Source of the DNA: Aminobacter aminovorans | Lineage (GTDB): Bacteria > Pseudomonadota > Alphaproteobacteria > Rhizobiales > Rhizobiaceae | Direction: 5' to 3' | Assembly (NCBI RefSeq): GCF_900445235.1 | Contig: NZ_UFSM01000001.1 | Coordinates: 676,501 to 740,500, forward strand | DNA: 64,000 nt | Part shown: one piece after another, positions 18,731 to 28,438 of the stretch | How the letters are laid out: each line of letters opens with the position of its first letter | How positions within the stretch are numbered: position 1 is the stretch's first letter | Notes under the pieces: generated by a model | What the model was told of the DNA's origin: nothing | Seen by the model: the letters and a program-made list of their open reading frames with translations, nothing else | The model's database searches: none | Program-made: the position numbers and the translations under genes

Positions 18731-21136
18731 CTAGCTCCGCAGCGCGCCGCCGGTCTGCTTCTTGACGTTCTCGACGATGCGAGCCGCGAGCGCCTCGAAA
18801 TCCTGGTCGGTCAGCGTCTTTTCGACCGGCTGGATCGACACCTCGATGGCGATCGACTTCTTGCCTTCGCCGAGCGAAGCGCCCTCGAAGATATCGAAGA
18901 CCGAGACGCCAGTGATCAGCTTCTTGTCGGCTGCGAGGGCGGCACGCGTCAGCGTGCCAGCCTCGACGGCCTTGTCGACGACGAAGGCGAAGTCACGCTT
19001 GACCGCCTGGAAGGCCGACAGTTCGAGCTTCGGCTTGGTCTTGGTCGGCTTGGCCTTGGGTTCGGGGATGGCATCGACATAGACCTCGAAGCCGCAGAGC
19101 GGGCCCGACACGTCGAGGCCTTCGAGCGTCCTCGGATGGAATTCGCCGAAGGTGCCGAGCACGACCTTGGGGCCGAGCTTGATCACGCCCGAGCGGCCCG
19201 GGTGATACCATGCCGGCGCGCCGGTCTCGATCTGCAGCCGGTCGACGGGTGCGCCGCAGGCTTCGAGTGCCGCAATTGCATCGGCCTTGGCGTCGAATAC
19301 GCCGACATTGCCCGCATTGCCCGACCAGTTGCGGCCCGAGCCCTCAAGCTTGGCGGTGCCGCGGCGGACACCTGAAGCGACGCGACGCTGGCCTTCGGCC
19401 GTGTCGTTCTCATAGGTGCCGGAGACCTCGAACAGGGCGACGTCGCTGAGGCCGCGGTCGGCATTGCGCTGGGCAGCGGCGATCAGGCCGGGCAGCAGCG
19501 ACGGACGCATGTCGGACATATCCGCTGCGATCGGGTTCGACAGCTTGAGGCTATCCTGGCCGCCGCCGAACAGCTCGGCGTGCCTCGCCGGGATGAACGA
19601 CCAGGTGACGGCCTCCATCATGCCGCGCACGGCGAGCGCGCGCCGCGCCGAGCGGGTGCGGATCTGCAGCGTGGTCAGGATCTTGCCGTTGACGGCGTCA
19701 TGCGCGCCGAGCGGCTGCGGCGCGATGTTGTCGACGCCGTGGATGCGCATGACCTCCTCGACAAGGTCGGCCTTGCCGTCGACGTCGGGACGCCAGGACG
19801 GCACGGAGACGTCGACGACGTCGCCATTGCCCTTCACGCCAAAGCCGAGGCGGGTGAGGATGTCGAGGCTCTCGGCCTTCGGCACCTCGATGCCGGTCAG
19901 GCGCTTGACCTCGGACAATGGCAAGGAGACGACCTTGGCTGTGTGACCGGCATAACCTGTCACATCGGTTCTGGTCGGTTGACCGCCGCAGAGTTCCAGC
20001 ACCAGCCTGGTCGCCAGCTCGACGCCCGGAACCATGAATTCGGGGTCGACGCCACGCTCGAAGCGGTAGCGCGCATCGGTGATGATGCCGAGCGTGCGGC
20101 CGGTACGGGCGACGTTGAGCGGGGCCCACAGCGCCGACTCGATCAGCACGTCCGTCGTGTTCTCATCGCAGCCCGAATGCTCGCCGCCCATGACGCCGGC
20201 GATGGATTCGACGCCATTGTCATCCGCGATGACGCACATCTCTGATGTCAGCGCGTATTCGCGGCCGTCGAGCGCCAGCACTTTGTCGCCTTCGCGGCCA
20301 CGGCGGACGACGAGATTGCCGGCGACCTTCCTGGCGTCGAAGACGTGCAGCGGGCGGCCATGGTCGAAGGTGACGTAGTTGGTGATGTCGACCAGCGCGT
20401 TGATCGGGCGCAGGCCGATGGCCAGCAGGCGCTGCTGCATCCATTTGGGCGAGGGACCGTTCTTGACGCCGCGCACCAGGCGCAAAGCGAAACCCGGGCA
20501 GAGCTCCGGCGCCTCGATCGACACCTTGACCGGGCATTCGCCATCACCGGCGACCGGCTCGACTTCGCCGCGCTTGAGCGTGCCGAGGCCGGAAGCCGCG
20601 AGATCGCGGGCGATGCCGTGGACGCTGGTGGCGTCGGGACGGTTCGGCGTCAGGTTGATCTCGATGACCGGGTCGTCGAGATGCGCGTAGCTGGCGAAGG
20701 ACGTGCCGACGGGTGCGTCGGCCGGCAGGTCGATGATGCCATTATGCTCATCCGACAGCTGCAGCTCGCGCTCGGAGCACATCATGCCGTGGCTTTCGAC
20801 GCCGCGGATCTTGCCGACCGACAGCGTCACGTCGATGCCGGGCACATAGGCACCCGGAGCGGCGAAGGCGCCGATCAGGCCGGCCCGTGCATTGGGGGCG
20901 CCGCAGACGACCTGGACTGGCTTGCCGTCACCGGTGTCGACGGTGAGAACCTGAAGCTTGTCAGCGTCGGGATGCCTGCTTGCCGTCAGCACCTTGGCAA
21001 TAACGAAAGGCTTGAGGGCCGCCTTGTCGTCGACGGACTCGACTTCGAGGCCGATCGACGTCAGGCGCTCGACGATCTGGTCGAGCGAGGCGTCGGTGTC
21101 GAGATGGTCCTTGAGCCAGGAGAGGGTGAATTTCAT
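18731..21136 (-). CDS. pheT: Phenylalanyl-tRNA synthetase beta subunit
   Basis: An 801-residue beta chain of the alpha2-beta2 enzyme that charges tRNA-Phe. The N-terminal OB-fold tRNA-binding domain (about 39-150) is followed by B3/B4 editing, B5, the catalytic-like core and the C-terminal anticodon-binding FDX-ACB domain ([16 protein letters not shown] onwards). Its ATG overlaps the stop of the ASCH gene by 4 bases (ATGA at 21133-21136), so translation is coupled to it and to pheS further upstream. Confidence 0.97.
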   Translation of the reverse strand: MKFTLSWLKDHLDTDASLDQIVERLTSIGLEVESVDDKAALKPFVIAKVLTASRHPDADKLQVLTVDTGDGKPVQVVCGAPNARAGLIGAFAAPGAYVPGIDVTLSVGKIRGVESHGMMCSERELQLSDEHNGIIDLPADAPVGTSFASYAHLDDPVIEINLTPNRPDATSVHGIARDLAASGLGTLKRGEVEPVAGDGECPVKVSIEAPELCPGFALRLVRGVKNGPSPKWMQQRLLAIGLRPINALVDITNYVTFDHGRPLHVFDARKVAGNLVVRRGREGDKVLALDGREYALTSEMCVIADDNGVESIAGVMGGEHSGCDENTTDVLIESALWAPLNVARTGRTLGIITDARYRFERGVDPEFMVPGVELATRLVLELCGGQPTRTDVTGYAGHTAKVVSLPLSEVKRLTGIEVPKAESLDILTRLGFGVKGNGDVVDVSVPSWRPDVDGKADLVEEVMRIHGVDNIAPQPLGAHDAVNGKILTTLQIRTRSARRALAVRGMMEAVTWSFIPARHAELFGGGQDSLKLSNPIAADMSDMRPSLLPGLIAAAQRNADRGLSDVALFEVSGTYENDTAEGQRRVASGVRRGTAKLEGSGRNWSGNAGNVGVFDAKADAIAALEACGAPVDRLQIETGAPAWYHPGRSGVIKLGPKVVLGTFGEFHPRTLEGLDVSGPLCGFEVYVDAIPEPKAKPTKTKPKLELSAFQAVKRDFAFVVDKAVEAGTLTRAALAADKKLITGVSVFDIFEGASLGEGKKSIAIEVSIQPVEKTLTDQDFEALAARIVENVKKQTGGALRS

Positions 21137-21564
21137 GGGTTCACTCGTTTCTTGTCGTTGCGGTCGAGCACTTCCACCAGCCGGAACCGCTCACAAACCA
21201 GAATCATGTCAGGCGAAAAGCCGCCATTGCGGGCGAAATAGGCCTCGTGGGCCTGACGCCAATATTCATAGGACAGGTCGCCCTCGCCTTCCGCGGCGGC
21301 AAATGCGGCATCGACCTCGTCGAAGCGGCGCTGGATCGCCTCGACGGTTTCGATGACCGCGGCGCGACGGCCCTGGCCGTCGAGCACGACATCCCTGCGG
21401 CCGACCTCGGGCAGCGGCTCGTCGCCGCCATAGTCGCGCAAGGCGCCGCAGGTCGCGGTCTTGCGCCCCGACAGCACCAGCGCCAACAGCTCGTCGGCGA
21501 GCTCCGGGCTGTCGCCGAAGGCGAAGGTCACCGCACCGGCATATCGGTCGGCCGCGTCGATCAT
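21133..21564 (-). CDS. ASCH domain protein between pheS and pheT
   Basis: A 143-residue ASCH-domain protein. The motif [16 protein letters not shown] and the later strand-rich region with [19 protein letters not shown] match the fold, related to PUA domains and proposed to bind RNA; one E. coli member hydrolyses N4-acetylcytidine. It overlaps both pheS and pheT by 4 bases in ATGA junctions, so all three are made from one message. A role tied to tRNA-Phe is suggested only by position. Confidence 0.85.
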   Translation of the reverse strand: MIDAADRYAGAVTFAFGDSPELADELLALVLSGRKTATCGALRDYGGDEPLPEVGRRDVVLDGQGRRAAVIETVEAIQRRFDEVDAAFAAAEGEGDLSYEYWRQAHEAYFARNGGFSPDMILVCERFRLVEVLDRNDKKRVNP

Positions 21565-22646
21565 GCGCTCAGGCCACCGAACAAGGTCGGCATGTCGAGC
21601 GGGCGGAAGCCATAGTGCTGCAGCCAGCGGACATCCGCGTCAAAGAAAGCGCGCAGGTCGGGCATGCCGTATTTCAGCATGGCGATGCGGTCGATGCCCA
21701 TGCCCCAGGCGAAGCCCTGGTACTCGTCCGGATCGAGGCCGCCATGACGCAGCACGTTGGGGTGAACCATGCCGCAGCCGAGGATCTCCATCCAGTCGTT
21801 GCCTTCACCGAAGCGCACTTCACCGGGACGCGAGCGGTCGCACTGGATGTCGACTTCGAGGCTCGGTTCGGTGAACGGGAAGAAGGACGGGCGGAAGCGC
21901 ATCTTGACGCTGGGGACCTCGAAAAATGCCTTGCAGAACTCCTCCAGCACCCACTTCATATTGGCGATGTTGGCGGTCTTGTCGATGACCAGGCCCTCGA
22001 CCTGATGGAACATCGGCGAGTGGGTGGCGTCCGAATCCTGGCGGTAGGTTTTCCCGGGAATGACGATGCGGATCGGCGGCTTCTGCGTCTCCATGGTGCG
22101 GATCTGCACCGGCGAGGTGTGGGTGCGCAGAAGCTTGCGCTCGCCATTCTGGTCGGGCGGGAAGAAAAAGGTGTCATGCATCTCGCGCGCCGGATGGCCG
22201 ACGGGGAAATTCAACGCGGTGAAGTTGTAGTGGTCGGTCTCGATATCGGGACCTTCGGCAATGGCGAAGCCGAGGTCGCCGAAGATCGCCGCGATCTCGT
22301 CGATGACCTGGCTGATCGGATGGATGCGGCCCCGCTCGGCCGGCGACTGGCGCACCGGCAAGGTGACGTCGACCTTTTCGGCGACGAGGCGGGCGGTGAT
22401 GGCGACGTCGCGCAGCTCGGTCTTGCGAGCGGAGAGCGCATCGGTGACGCGGTTCTTCAGACCGTTGATCGCCGGACCCTTGGTCTGGCGCTCTTCGGCG
22501 CTCATCGCGCCAAGGGTCTTCAGCATCTCCGAGACCGAGCCCTTCTTGCCGAGGGCGGCGACGCGCACCGCCTCGATCGCCTGCTCGTCGGAGGCGGAAG
22601 CGATGTCGCTCAGCAGCGATTGTTCGAGAGTTTCAAGATCGCTCAT
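21561..22646 (-). CDS. pheS: Phenylalanyl-tRNA synthetase alpha subunit
   Basis: A 361-residue class II synthetase subunit with an N-terminal coiled coil and catalytic core. Motif 2 appears in [20 protein letters not shown] and motif 3 in [17 protein letters not shown]. The open frame starts at 22688, but the ATG at 22646 gives the usual MSDLETLE start. It is first of the pheS-ASCH-pheT set, downstream of the rplT terminator. Confidence 0.97.
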   Translation of the reverse strand: MSDLETLEQSLLSDIASASDEQAIEAVRVAALGKKGSVSEMLKTLGAMSAEERQTKGPAINGLKNRVTDALSARKTELRDVAITARLVAEKVDVTLPVRQSPAERGRIHPISQVIDEIAAIFGDLGFAIAEGPDIETDHYNFTALNFPVGHPAREMHDTFFFPPDQNGERKLLRTHTSPVQIRTMETQKPPIRIVIPGKTYRQDSDATHSPMFHQVEGLVIDKTANIANMKWVLEEFCKAFFEVPSVKMRFRPSFFPFTEPSLEVDIQCDRSRPGEVRFGEGNDWMEILGCGMVHPNVLRHGGLDPDEYQGFAWGMGIDRIAMLKYGMPDLRAFFDADVRWLQHYGFRPLDMPTLFGGLSA

Positions 22647-22694
22647 GGTCCAGTTCCGTTGCGGCCCTACGGCCCTTCGTTGCTGCAAAAGAAA

Positions 22695-22723
22695 AACCCG
22701 CGCCAGCCGTGCCAGCGCGGGTT
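22695..22723 (-). terminator. Intrinsic terminator of rplT
   Basis: AACCCGCGC pairs with GCGCGGGTT around an 11-base loop; TTTTTC follows on the minus strand. It sits between rplT and pheS, so pheS expression needs read-through or its own promoter. Confidence 0.8.
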
Positions 22724-22760
22724 CCCCAAATCAAGTCTGTGATGCTTGGGAAGGCGCTGA

Positions 22761-23162
22761 TTAAGCTACAGCGCTTTCAAAAGCATTCGGAGTGGTGTTC
22801 TTGAGGTACTCAAGAGCAACCTTGGCCTTGGCCACGAGTGCGGCGAATGCCTGCGGCTCATGGATAGCCATGTCGGAGAGGATCTTGCGATCGATCTCGA
22901 TGTTGGCCTTGTTCAGGCCGTCGATGAAGCGGCCATATGTCAGGCCGTGCTCGCGGACCGCGGCGTTGATGCGCTGGACCCACAGGGCGCGGAAGTTGCG
23001 CTTGCGGTTCTTGCGGTCGCGGTAAGCGTACTGCTTCGACTTTTCCACTGCCTGCTTGGCAATGCGGATGGTGTTCTTGCGGCGGCCGTAGAAACCCTTG
23101 GCCTGCTCGAGAACCTTCTTGTGCTTGGCGTGGGCGGTTACGCCCCTTTTGACGCGTGCCAT
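22761..23162 (-). CDS. rplT: 50S ribosomal protein L20
   Basis: A 133-residue primary rRNA-binding protein needed early in assembly of the large subunit. The start [20 protein letters not shown] and the following Arg-rich [31 protein letters not shown] are diagnostic. It follows rpmI by 34 bases. In other bacteria L20 represses translation of its own operon; no leader pseudoknot could be identified by eye. Confidence 0.98.
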   Translation of the reverse strand: MARVKRGVTAHAKHKKVLEQAKGFYGRRKNTIRIAKQAVEKSKQYAYRDRKNRKRNFRALWVQRINAAVREHGLTYGRFIDGLNKANIEIDRKILSDMAIHEPQAFAALVAKAKVALEYLKNTTPNAFESAVA

Positions 23163-23196
23163 GTCATGATCTCCTTAAACGTTGTCCAGGCCGGGC

Positions 23197-23400
23197 TCAG
23201 AGGCCGTTCGGCAGAAAATTCTTGATGACCTTCTTGGCATCCGGTTCAGCCAGAACCATCGTGCCGCGAGCATCGCGAATGAACTTGTTGGAACGCTTGA
23301 TCATGCCATGGCGCTTGCCTGCGGCAGCCGCCAGGACCTTGCCAGTCGCGGTAACCTTAAACCGCTTCTTGGCAGCCGATTTGGTCTTCATCTTGGGCAT
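23197..23400 (-). CDS. rpmI: 50S ribosomal protein L35
   Basis: A 67-residue ribosomal protein beginning [21 protein letters not shown], followed by [19 protein letters not shown]. The ATG at 23400 is the family start. It pairs with rplT. A gene of the isoprenylcysteine methyltransferase-like family lies between infC and rpmI, and the 209-bp gap upstream of rpmI contains a terminator-like hairpin, so rpmI-rplT probably has its own promoter. Confidence 0.97.
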   Translation of the reverse strand: MPKMKTKSAAKKRFKVTATGKVLAAAAGKRHGMIKRSNKFIRDARGTMVLAEPDAKKVIKNFLPNGL

Positions 23401-23500
23401 TTTGCTACTCCGTTCTTCAGGATCGCGCGGCACCCGAAAGTGCTTCGAAATCCCTTCATGTTGTTGTTTTCAGGCCGACCAAAGCCCGAAAAGCAAATGA

Positions 23501-23530
23501 AACCGCCACGGCATGCCCTGCCGGGCGGTT
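23501..23530 (-). terminator. Possible terminator after the ICMT-like gene
   Basis: AACCGCC at 23501-23507 pairs with GGCGGTT at 23524-23530; on the minus strand the stem is followed by TCATTT. It lies 80 bp downstream of the ICMT-like gene and before rpmI. Confidence 0.5.
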
Positions 23531-23609
23531 CTGGGACGCGGCTATATACGCGGAAGTTTGACGCAGCGCAACACCCTGAAACGGCCGCAACCGCATTGTT
23601 TCCGCGGCT

Positions 23610-24236
23610 TCAGGGGAGGCGGAACAGCACCGGCAGCGCGCCCGTGACTTGGGCGTGGTCGATCAACTCGAAAACCGGCAGCGCGACCAGGAAAACCAGG
23701 CCGTCAAGCAAGGTATTGAGCAAAAGCTTCGGTCGGAAACTGCCGGTGTCGCCCTCCTGATAAAGCGAGAGCCTGGGGAAGAAGCGCGGCACCCGCGCGA
23801 CATAGGCCCTGTAGGCGCCGCCGAAAAGCGCTTCGAGATGCCGCTCCTCGCGCAGGATGACGACGTGGAACGCTGCCGCGCACAACACGGCAAATCCGAT
23901 CGTGGCGACGATCGAGCCCATCTGCGCACCGACGCCGGCCGCCGCCAGAGTCGAGAAGACATAGAGCGGGTTGCGGGTCATCGAGTAGGGGCCGCCAGTG
24001 ACGATCTCGCCGGATTTGCGCCCGCCGATGTAGAGCGTGCACCACAGACGGCCAACGATGCCGAGGAAGATCAGCAGGATGCCGACCATCTCGACGACTT
24101 CGTGGACGGTGGTGTCGGGCGGAAAGGTCGACTGGCCGAACAGCAAGGCTGCGAACATCGCAACGACCAGCACCGCCAGCACGAGGCGGCGCATGCTCTG
24201 GTACCGGCCCAGGCCTGATGTGTCGTTGTTGCTCAT
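23610..24236 (-). CDS. Isoprenylcysteine/phospholipid methyltransferase-like membrane protein
   Basis: A 208-residue polytopic membrane protein of the ICMT/PEMT fold family. The signature lies in GGPYSMTRNPLYV and the later REERHLEALFGGAYRAYVARVPRF, which form the SAM- and substrate-binding region; a further helix pair follows at the C-terminus. Bacterial members methylate lipids or unknown small molecules. Prokaryotes lack prenylated CaaX proteins, so the name describes fold only. The ATG at 24236 is preferred to a GTG at 24248. It lies between infC and rpmI, which are normally adjacent. Confidence 0.8.
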   Translation of the reverse strand: MSNNDTSGLGRYQSMRRLVLAVLVVAMFAALLFGQSTFPPDTTVHEVVEMVGILLIFLGIVGRLWCTLYIGGRKSGEIVTGGPYSMTRNPLYVFSTLAAAGVGAQMGSIVATIGFAVLCAAAFHVVILREERHLEALFGGAYRAYVARVPRFFPRLSLYQEGDTGSFRPKLLLNTLLDGLVFLVALPVFELIDHAQVTGALPVLFRLP

Positions 24237-24304
24237 GCGGCCAAACACTCCAGCCGCCCCTGCGCAGGCAGGTCAGCCTTTCGGCACCTCTGTCAGGAAG
24301 AATA

Positions 24305-24355
24305 GCCCCGGCGGGCGCCGGGGCATCGGTGCATTGCGCGCCCGTCCGGGCGTGC
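24305..24355 (-). terminator. Hairpins after infC
   Basis: Two hairpins follow the infC stop on the minus strand: an 8-bp stem at 24336-24355 and a GC-rich stem at 24305-24324 (GCCCCGGC with GCCGGGGC) followed by TATTCTT. The second looks like an intrinsic terminator. Confidence 0.6.
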
Positions 24356-24364
24356 AGGATGACA

Positions 24365-24901
24365 TCAGCGCGGCGCGAGTACCATCATCATCTGACGGCC
24401 TTCGAGCTTGGGCTCGGCCTCGACCTTGGCGATGGTGGCGGTTTCCTCGCGCACTTTGTTAAGGAGCTGCATGCCCAGTTCCATATGCGCCATTTCGCGG
24501 CCACGGAAACGCAGCGTCAGCTTGACCTTGTCGCCTTCCTCGAAGAAACGGCGCACCGCCTTCATCTTGGTCTCGTAGTCGTGGCTGTCGATGTTCGGGC
24601 GCATCTTGATCTCCTTGATCTCGATGACCTTCTGGTTTTTGCGCGCCTCGGCCGCCTTCTTCTGGTTGGCGTATTTCAGCTTACCGAGGTCAAGGATCTT
24701 GACGACGGGCGGCGTGGCGTTGGGGGAAATCTCTACGAGATCGAGGCCTGCCTCTTCGGCGGCCAGGAGTGCGTCGTTGATGGAAACATCGCCACGGTTC
24801 GAACCGTCGACGTCGATCAGCTGGACCCGGGGAACCCGGATGTCACGGTTGGAACGCGGGCCGTCCTTGGTAGGCGCGGCTGCTTTAAAAGGTCTGCGAA
24901 T
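24365..24901 (-). CDS. infC: Translation initiation factor IF-3 (ATT start)
   Basis: A 178-residue IF-3, which binds the 30S subunit and rejects non-canonical start codons. The N-terminal domain contains [17 protein letters not shown], the linker is Lys-rich ([15 protein letters not shown]) and the C-terminal domain carries [18 protein letters not shown]. No ATG exists upstream of residue 101. Translation in the same frame reaches an ATT at 24901-24899, preceded by GAGGAG 9 bases upstream, giving [23 protein letters not shown] starts are a hallmark of infC and allow IF-3 to repress its own synthesis. Confidence 0.95.
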   Translation of the reverse strand: MRRPFKAAAPTKDGPRSNRDIRVPRVQLIDVDGSNRGDVSINDALLAAEEAGLDLVEISPNATPPVVKILDLGKLKYANQKKAAEARKNQKVIEIKEIKMRPNIDSHDYETKMKAVRRFFEEGDKVKLTLRFRGREMAHMELGMQLLNKVREETATIAKVEAEPKLEGRQMMMVLAPR

Positions 24902-25100
24902 GGTCGTGGTCTCCTCGAGCCATTGACGTTGTTGAATGTCTGACGCGCCAATGTGGGTAGCGCGCGGGCGAAGTCAATAACACAGCACTCGCAACAAATC
25001 ACCTGCTTCTGCGCATGCGAACTGCTCCAAAAGAACGATTCTTGGGGCACTTTCCGCATCAGGCCGGCTGTGCCACAAGTCGCTGCCGAGGGGATTTGAC

Positions 25101-25874
25101 ATGACTGCAAGCGCGCCGGACTTCATCGAGGTGGACAACACCCGCATTGCCTTCCGGCATCAGGATGGGACGACGCCCGGTGTCGTGTGGCTCGGTGGCT
25201 ACAAGTCCGACATGCTGGGCACCAAGGGCGAGACATTGGCCACATGGGCTGCTGGCGAAGGCCGCGCCTTCCTGCGCCACGACTATTCCGGCCACGGCGA
25301 AAGCGGCGGCGCATTCGCCGACGGCACGATCTCCAGATGGCTGGGCGAGAGCCTCGCCGTGTTCCGCAGGTTCACCACCGGGCCGCAGGTGCTTGTCGGC
25401 TCGTCGATGGGCGCGTGGATTGCACTCAGGATGAATGCCGAGCTCAACAAGGCGGGCGAGGGCGACCGCGTCGCCGGACTGGTGCTGCTGGCGCCTGCGC
25501 CCGACTTCACCGCCGCGCTGATCGAGCCGGAACTGACCGAGGCCCAGCGCGGGGACCTGGCCGAGAAGGGCTATTTCGAGGAACCGTCGGAGTATTCGCC
25601 GGAGCCTTATATCTACACCCGCGCCCTGATCGAGGACGGCCGCAACAACCTTGTCATGACCGGGCCGATCCACACCCATTGCCCCGTCCACATTATCCAG
25701 GGGCTGGCCGACCCCGACGTGCCGCACAGCCATGCGCTGAAGCTGATGAGCCTTTTGCCAGCCGACGACGCGACGCTGTCGCTGGTGCCGAACGGCGATC
25801 ACCGCCTGTCGCGGCCGGAGGATCTCAACCTGCTGACGCAGGCGGTCGGCGAAATAATCGCACGGGCTGGCTGA
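25101..25874 (+). CDS. Alpha/beta hydrolase (ABHD10-like serine esterase)
   Basis: A 257-residue cytosolic alpha/beta hydrolase. The nucleophile elbow is GSSMG with Ser102, the acid is Asp204 or Asp206 in GLADPDVPH, and the base is His234 in NGDHRLS. Overall the sequence resembles the ABHD10/esterase group, including GGYKSDMLGTK near the oxyanion region. The natural substrate is unknown; acyl-thioester or acyl-glucuronide cleavage is known for ABHD10. The start codon follows GAGGGG and the stop is 4 bases before the BenE-type transporter, so they are probably co-transcribed. Confidence 0.87.
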   Translation: MTASAPDFIEVDNTRIAFRHQDGTTPGVVWLGGYKSDMLGTKGETLATWAAGEGRAFLRHDYSGHGESGGAFADGTISRWLGESLAVFRRFTTGPQVLVGSSMGAWIALRMNAELNKAGEGDRVAGLVLLAPAPDFTAALIEPELTEAQRGDLAEKGYFEEPSEYSPEPYIYTRALIEDGRNNLVMTGPIHTHCPVHIIQGLADPDVPHSHALKLMSLLPADDATLSLVPNGDHRLSRPEDLNLLTQAVGEIIARAG

Positions 25875-25878
25875 GCCG

Positions 25879-27021
25879 ATGCGCATCTCGATCCCGATCT
25901 CGGCCTTCGTTGCCGCCATCGTCGGCTTCGGCAGCACGCTCGCCATCATCGTCGCTGCGTCCGACGCAGTGGGCGCGACGCAGATCCAGACCGCGAGTTG
26001 GGTCACCGCAATCTGCCTTGCCATGGCGTTCGAGACGGCATGGCTGTCGTGGCGGACTAAGATGCCGGTCATCTCGGCCTGGTCGACGCCGGGCGCGGCC
26101 CTGATCGCCGCCAGCAGCGGCTTCACCATCAACGAGGCCGTCGGCGCCTTCCTGGTCGCCGGCGTGCTTTTGGTGCTGACCGGTCTGATCAAGCCTCTGA
26201 CGCAGCTGATCTCGCGCATCCCGGCCTCGGTGGCATCGGGCATGCTGGCCGGCATCGTCGTAACCTTCGCCATCAATGCGGCCAAGGCCGTGCCCTCCGA
26301 CCCGTGGCTGATCCTGCCGCTGATCGGCGCATTCTTCCTGGTCCGGCTCTACAATCCGGCATTGTCGGTGCTGGTGGTGCTGGTTGGCGGCGGGCTGGCT
26401 GCGTTCCTCACCGGCCGTGTCGGCGCCCTGCCCGTGCCGGAGCTTTCGACGCTGACGCTGATCGCGCCGGAGTTCACGCTGACCGCAACGATCGGTCTCG
26501 CTTTGCCACTCTATCTCGTCACCATGGCCTCGCAGAACCTGTCGGGCCTCGCCGTGCTGCGCGCTGCCGGCTACAACCCCGAGCCTGGCCCACTGATCGG
26601 GGTGACCGGGCTATTTTCGGTGCTGTCGGCGCCGTTCGGTGCCTCGACCACCAATCTTGCAGCGATCTCGGCTGCGATCTGTACCGGCCCCGACGTGCAC
26701 CCCGACATGAAGGAGCGCTGGAAGACCGGGCCGTTCTATGCGCTCGCCTATCTGGTCTTCGCCGCCTTTGGCGCCTCGCTGGTGGCGGTGTTCGCCGTGT
26801 TGCCACCGAGCCTGATCGTGCTTGTGGCCGGACTGGGGCTGGTCTCGTCGCTGGCCAACGCACTCGCCATCGCGCTCAAGGACGACCACCATCGCATGGC
26901 CGCGACGATCGCCTTCGTGGTCACCGCCTCGGGCCTGACTTTGCTCGGCGTCGGCTCAGCTTTCTGGGGGCTGGTCGCGGGACTTGTCGTGCTGGTCCTC
27001 GAGAACTTCAAAAAAAACTAG
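25879..27021 (+). CDS. BenE family transporter
   Basis: A 380-residue membrane protein with about 12 helices matching the BenE benzoate:proton symporter family. Segments TKMPVISAWSTPGAALIA, IPASVASGMLAGIV and FGASTTNLAAISAAICTGPDVHPD are typical. Family members import aromatic acids, but no aromatic-degradation gene lies nearby, so the substrate is not established. It follows the hydrolase gene by 4 bases. Confidence 0.88.
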   Translation: MRISIPISAFVAAIVGFGSTLAIIVAASDAVGATQIQTASWVTAICLAMAFETAWLSWRTKMPVISAWSTPGAALIAASSGFTINEAVGAFLVAGVLLVLTGLIKPLTQLISRIPASVASGMLAGIVVTFAINAAKAVPSDPWLILPLIGAFFLVRLYNPALSVLVVLVGGGLAAFLTGRVGALPVPELSTLTLIAPEFTLTATIGLALPLYLVTMASQNLSGLAVLRAAGYNPEPGPLIGVTGLFSVLSAPFGASTTNLAAISAAICTGPDVHPDMKERWKTGPFYALAYLVFAAFGASLVAVFAVLPPSLIVLVAGLGLVSSLANALAIALKDDHHRMAATIAFVVTASGLTLLGVGSAFWGLVAGLVVLVLENFKKN

Positions 27022-27141
27022 GTTTCGCAAAGCCTTGTCCGGTTTTGGCCGGCGCCGTCTTGAATCGCCATTTTTGCTTTCCCATGTCGTTTGGAGCAGC
27101 TTTTTCCCTGGCTGCCTCGAACAAAGGAACGGCAATCTACT

Positions 27142-27582
27142 ATGAACACGACTGCACTGATCCGTCCGGCTTGGACGCCGGCAACCATCGCGTTGATGGT
27201 GATCGGCTTCATGGTGTTCTGGCCGCTCGGCCTCGCCATGCTTGCCTACATCATCTGGGGCGACCGGCTTGACGGTTTCAAGCGCGACGTCAACCGTGCG
27301 ACCGACGGCATCTTCGCCGGCTGCCGCAAGGCTTCGTACCGGGCCAGCGCCCATACCGGCAACGTCGCCTTCGACGACTGGCGCGAGAAGGAACTCGAGC
27401 GCCTGAACGAAGAGCGTCGCAAGCTCGACGAGATGCGCGACGAATTCGACACCTATGCCCGCGAACTTCGCCGGGCAAAGGACCAGGACGACTTCGACCG
27501 CTTCATGGCCAACCGCCACAAGCCGACAGCCCCCACCGTCACGCCCAAGAAGGGCGGCAAGTCGGGCCTGCTTGACGACTAG
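27142..27582 (+). CDS. DUF2852 family membrane protein
   Basis: A 146-residue protein of the alphaproteobacterial DUF2852 family. One or two membrane helices at about 14-40 (ATIALMVIGFMVFWPLGLAM) precede a charged coiled-coil region, EKELERLNEERRKLDEMRDEFDTYARELRRAKDQDDFDRFM. The role is unknown. The ATG at 27142 follows AAAGGAAC; the open frame from 27091 adds no family sequence. A strong terminator follows. Confidence 0.85.
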   Translation: MNTTALIRPAWTPATIALMVIGFMVFWPLGLAMLAYIIWGDRLDGFKRDVNRATDGIFAGCRKASYRASAHTGNVAFDDWREKELERLNEERRKLDEMRDEFDTYARELRRAKDQDDFDRFMANRHKPTAPTVTPKKGGKSGLLDD

Positions 27583-27606
27583 GGCCAGGCTAAACCGCTG
27601 AATGCC

Positions 27607-27632
27607 AACGGCGCCGTGAACGCGGCGCCGTT
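27607..27632 (+). terminator. Intrinsic terminator after DUF2852
   Basis: A perfect 10-bp stem AACGGCGCCG/CGGCGCCGTT with a 6-base loop, followed by TCTATT. Confidence 0.8.
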
Positions 27633-27673
27633 TCTATTGCGCCGATGTCACTCGAATCATCTAGTCTCGCACC

Positions 27674-28432
27674 ATGTCCTTTGGCTTCTTCCGCAAGCTG
27701 ACCAAGCCGGCGCCGACACCAGTCCTTGAACGGGATCATGTCGTGGCCGGCCGCACGCTGCCGCTCAGGATCGTCGAAAACGACCGGGCGCGGCGGCTGA
27801 CGCTGCGCATCGACGCCGGCGGCCGTGGCCTGCGCATCACTGTCCCGCCCGGCCTGCGCCAGGGCGAAGTCGATCGCTTTCTCGACCGTCATCAAGGCTG
27901 GCTGGAACAGCGCCTCGCCAAGGTTCCCGACCGGCCGCAGGTGCGCCCCGGCATCAGGATCCCGCTCCGCGGGGTACCCCATCTCATCGTCCATGAAGGC
28001 GGGACGCGCGGCACCGTGCGCCAATCGCAGGACGAAAGCGGGCCGACGCTCGTCGTCCACGGCGACCGAACGCATCTGCCGCGCCGCATCGCCGACTTCC
28101 TAAAGCGCGAGGCCAAGCGCGACATAGAAGCGATGGTGGCCAGGCACTGCGAGGCTGCCGGGCGCCGCGCCAAGGCGATCCGCTTCCGCGACACGACCAG
28201 CCGCTGGGGCTCCTGCACGTCGGATGGGGTGCTGTCGTTCTCCTGGCGCATCATGATGGCGCCGACGCCCGTCATCAATTACCTCGTCGCCCACGAGGTC
28301 GCGCATCTCAGAGAGATGAACCACGGCCCGAAATTCTGGAAACTGTGCGAAGAACTCTGCCCCGACACCGAGCGCTGCAAGGCCTGGCTCAAGCGCAATG
28401 GCGGGGCACTGCAGGCGATACAGTTTGAGTGA
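27674..28432 (+). CDS. YgjP-like (DUF45, M48-type) metallopeptidase
   Basis: A 252-residue putative cytosolic zinc metallopeptidase of the YgjP/DUF45 family. The zinc site is HEVAH at 207-211, with His217 in MNHGPKFW as likely third ligand, and the conserved TTSRWGSCTSDGVLSFSWR precedes it. Family members are often found with restriction-modification or stress genes, but their substrates are poorly known. The following orphan gene begins 7 bases after its stop. Confidence 0.88.
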   Translation: MSFGFFRKLTKPAPTPVLERDHVVAGRTLPLRIVENDRARRLTLRIDAGGRGLRITVPPGLRQGEVDRFLDRHQGWLEQRLAKVPDRPQVRPGIRIPLRGVPHLIVHEGGTRGTVRQSQDESGPTLVVHGDRTHLPRRIADFLKREAKRDIEAMVARHCEAAGRRAKAIRFRDTTSRWGSCTSDGVLSFSWRIMMAPTPVINYLVAHEVAHLREMNHGPKFWKLCEELCPDTERCKAWLKRNGGALQAIQFE

Positions 28433-28438
28433 GGGGAT

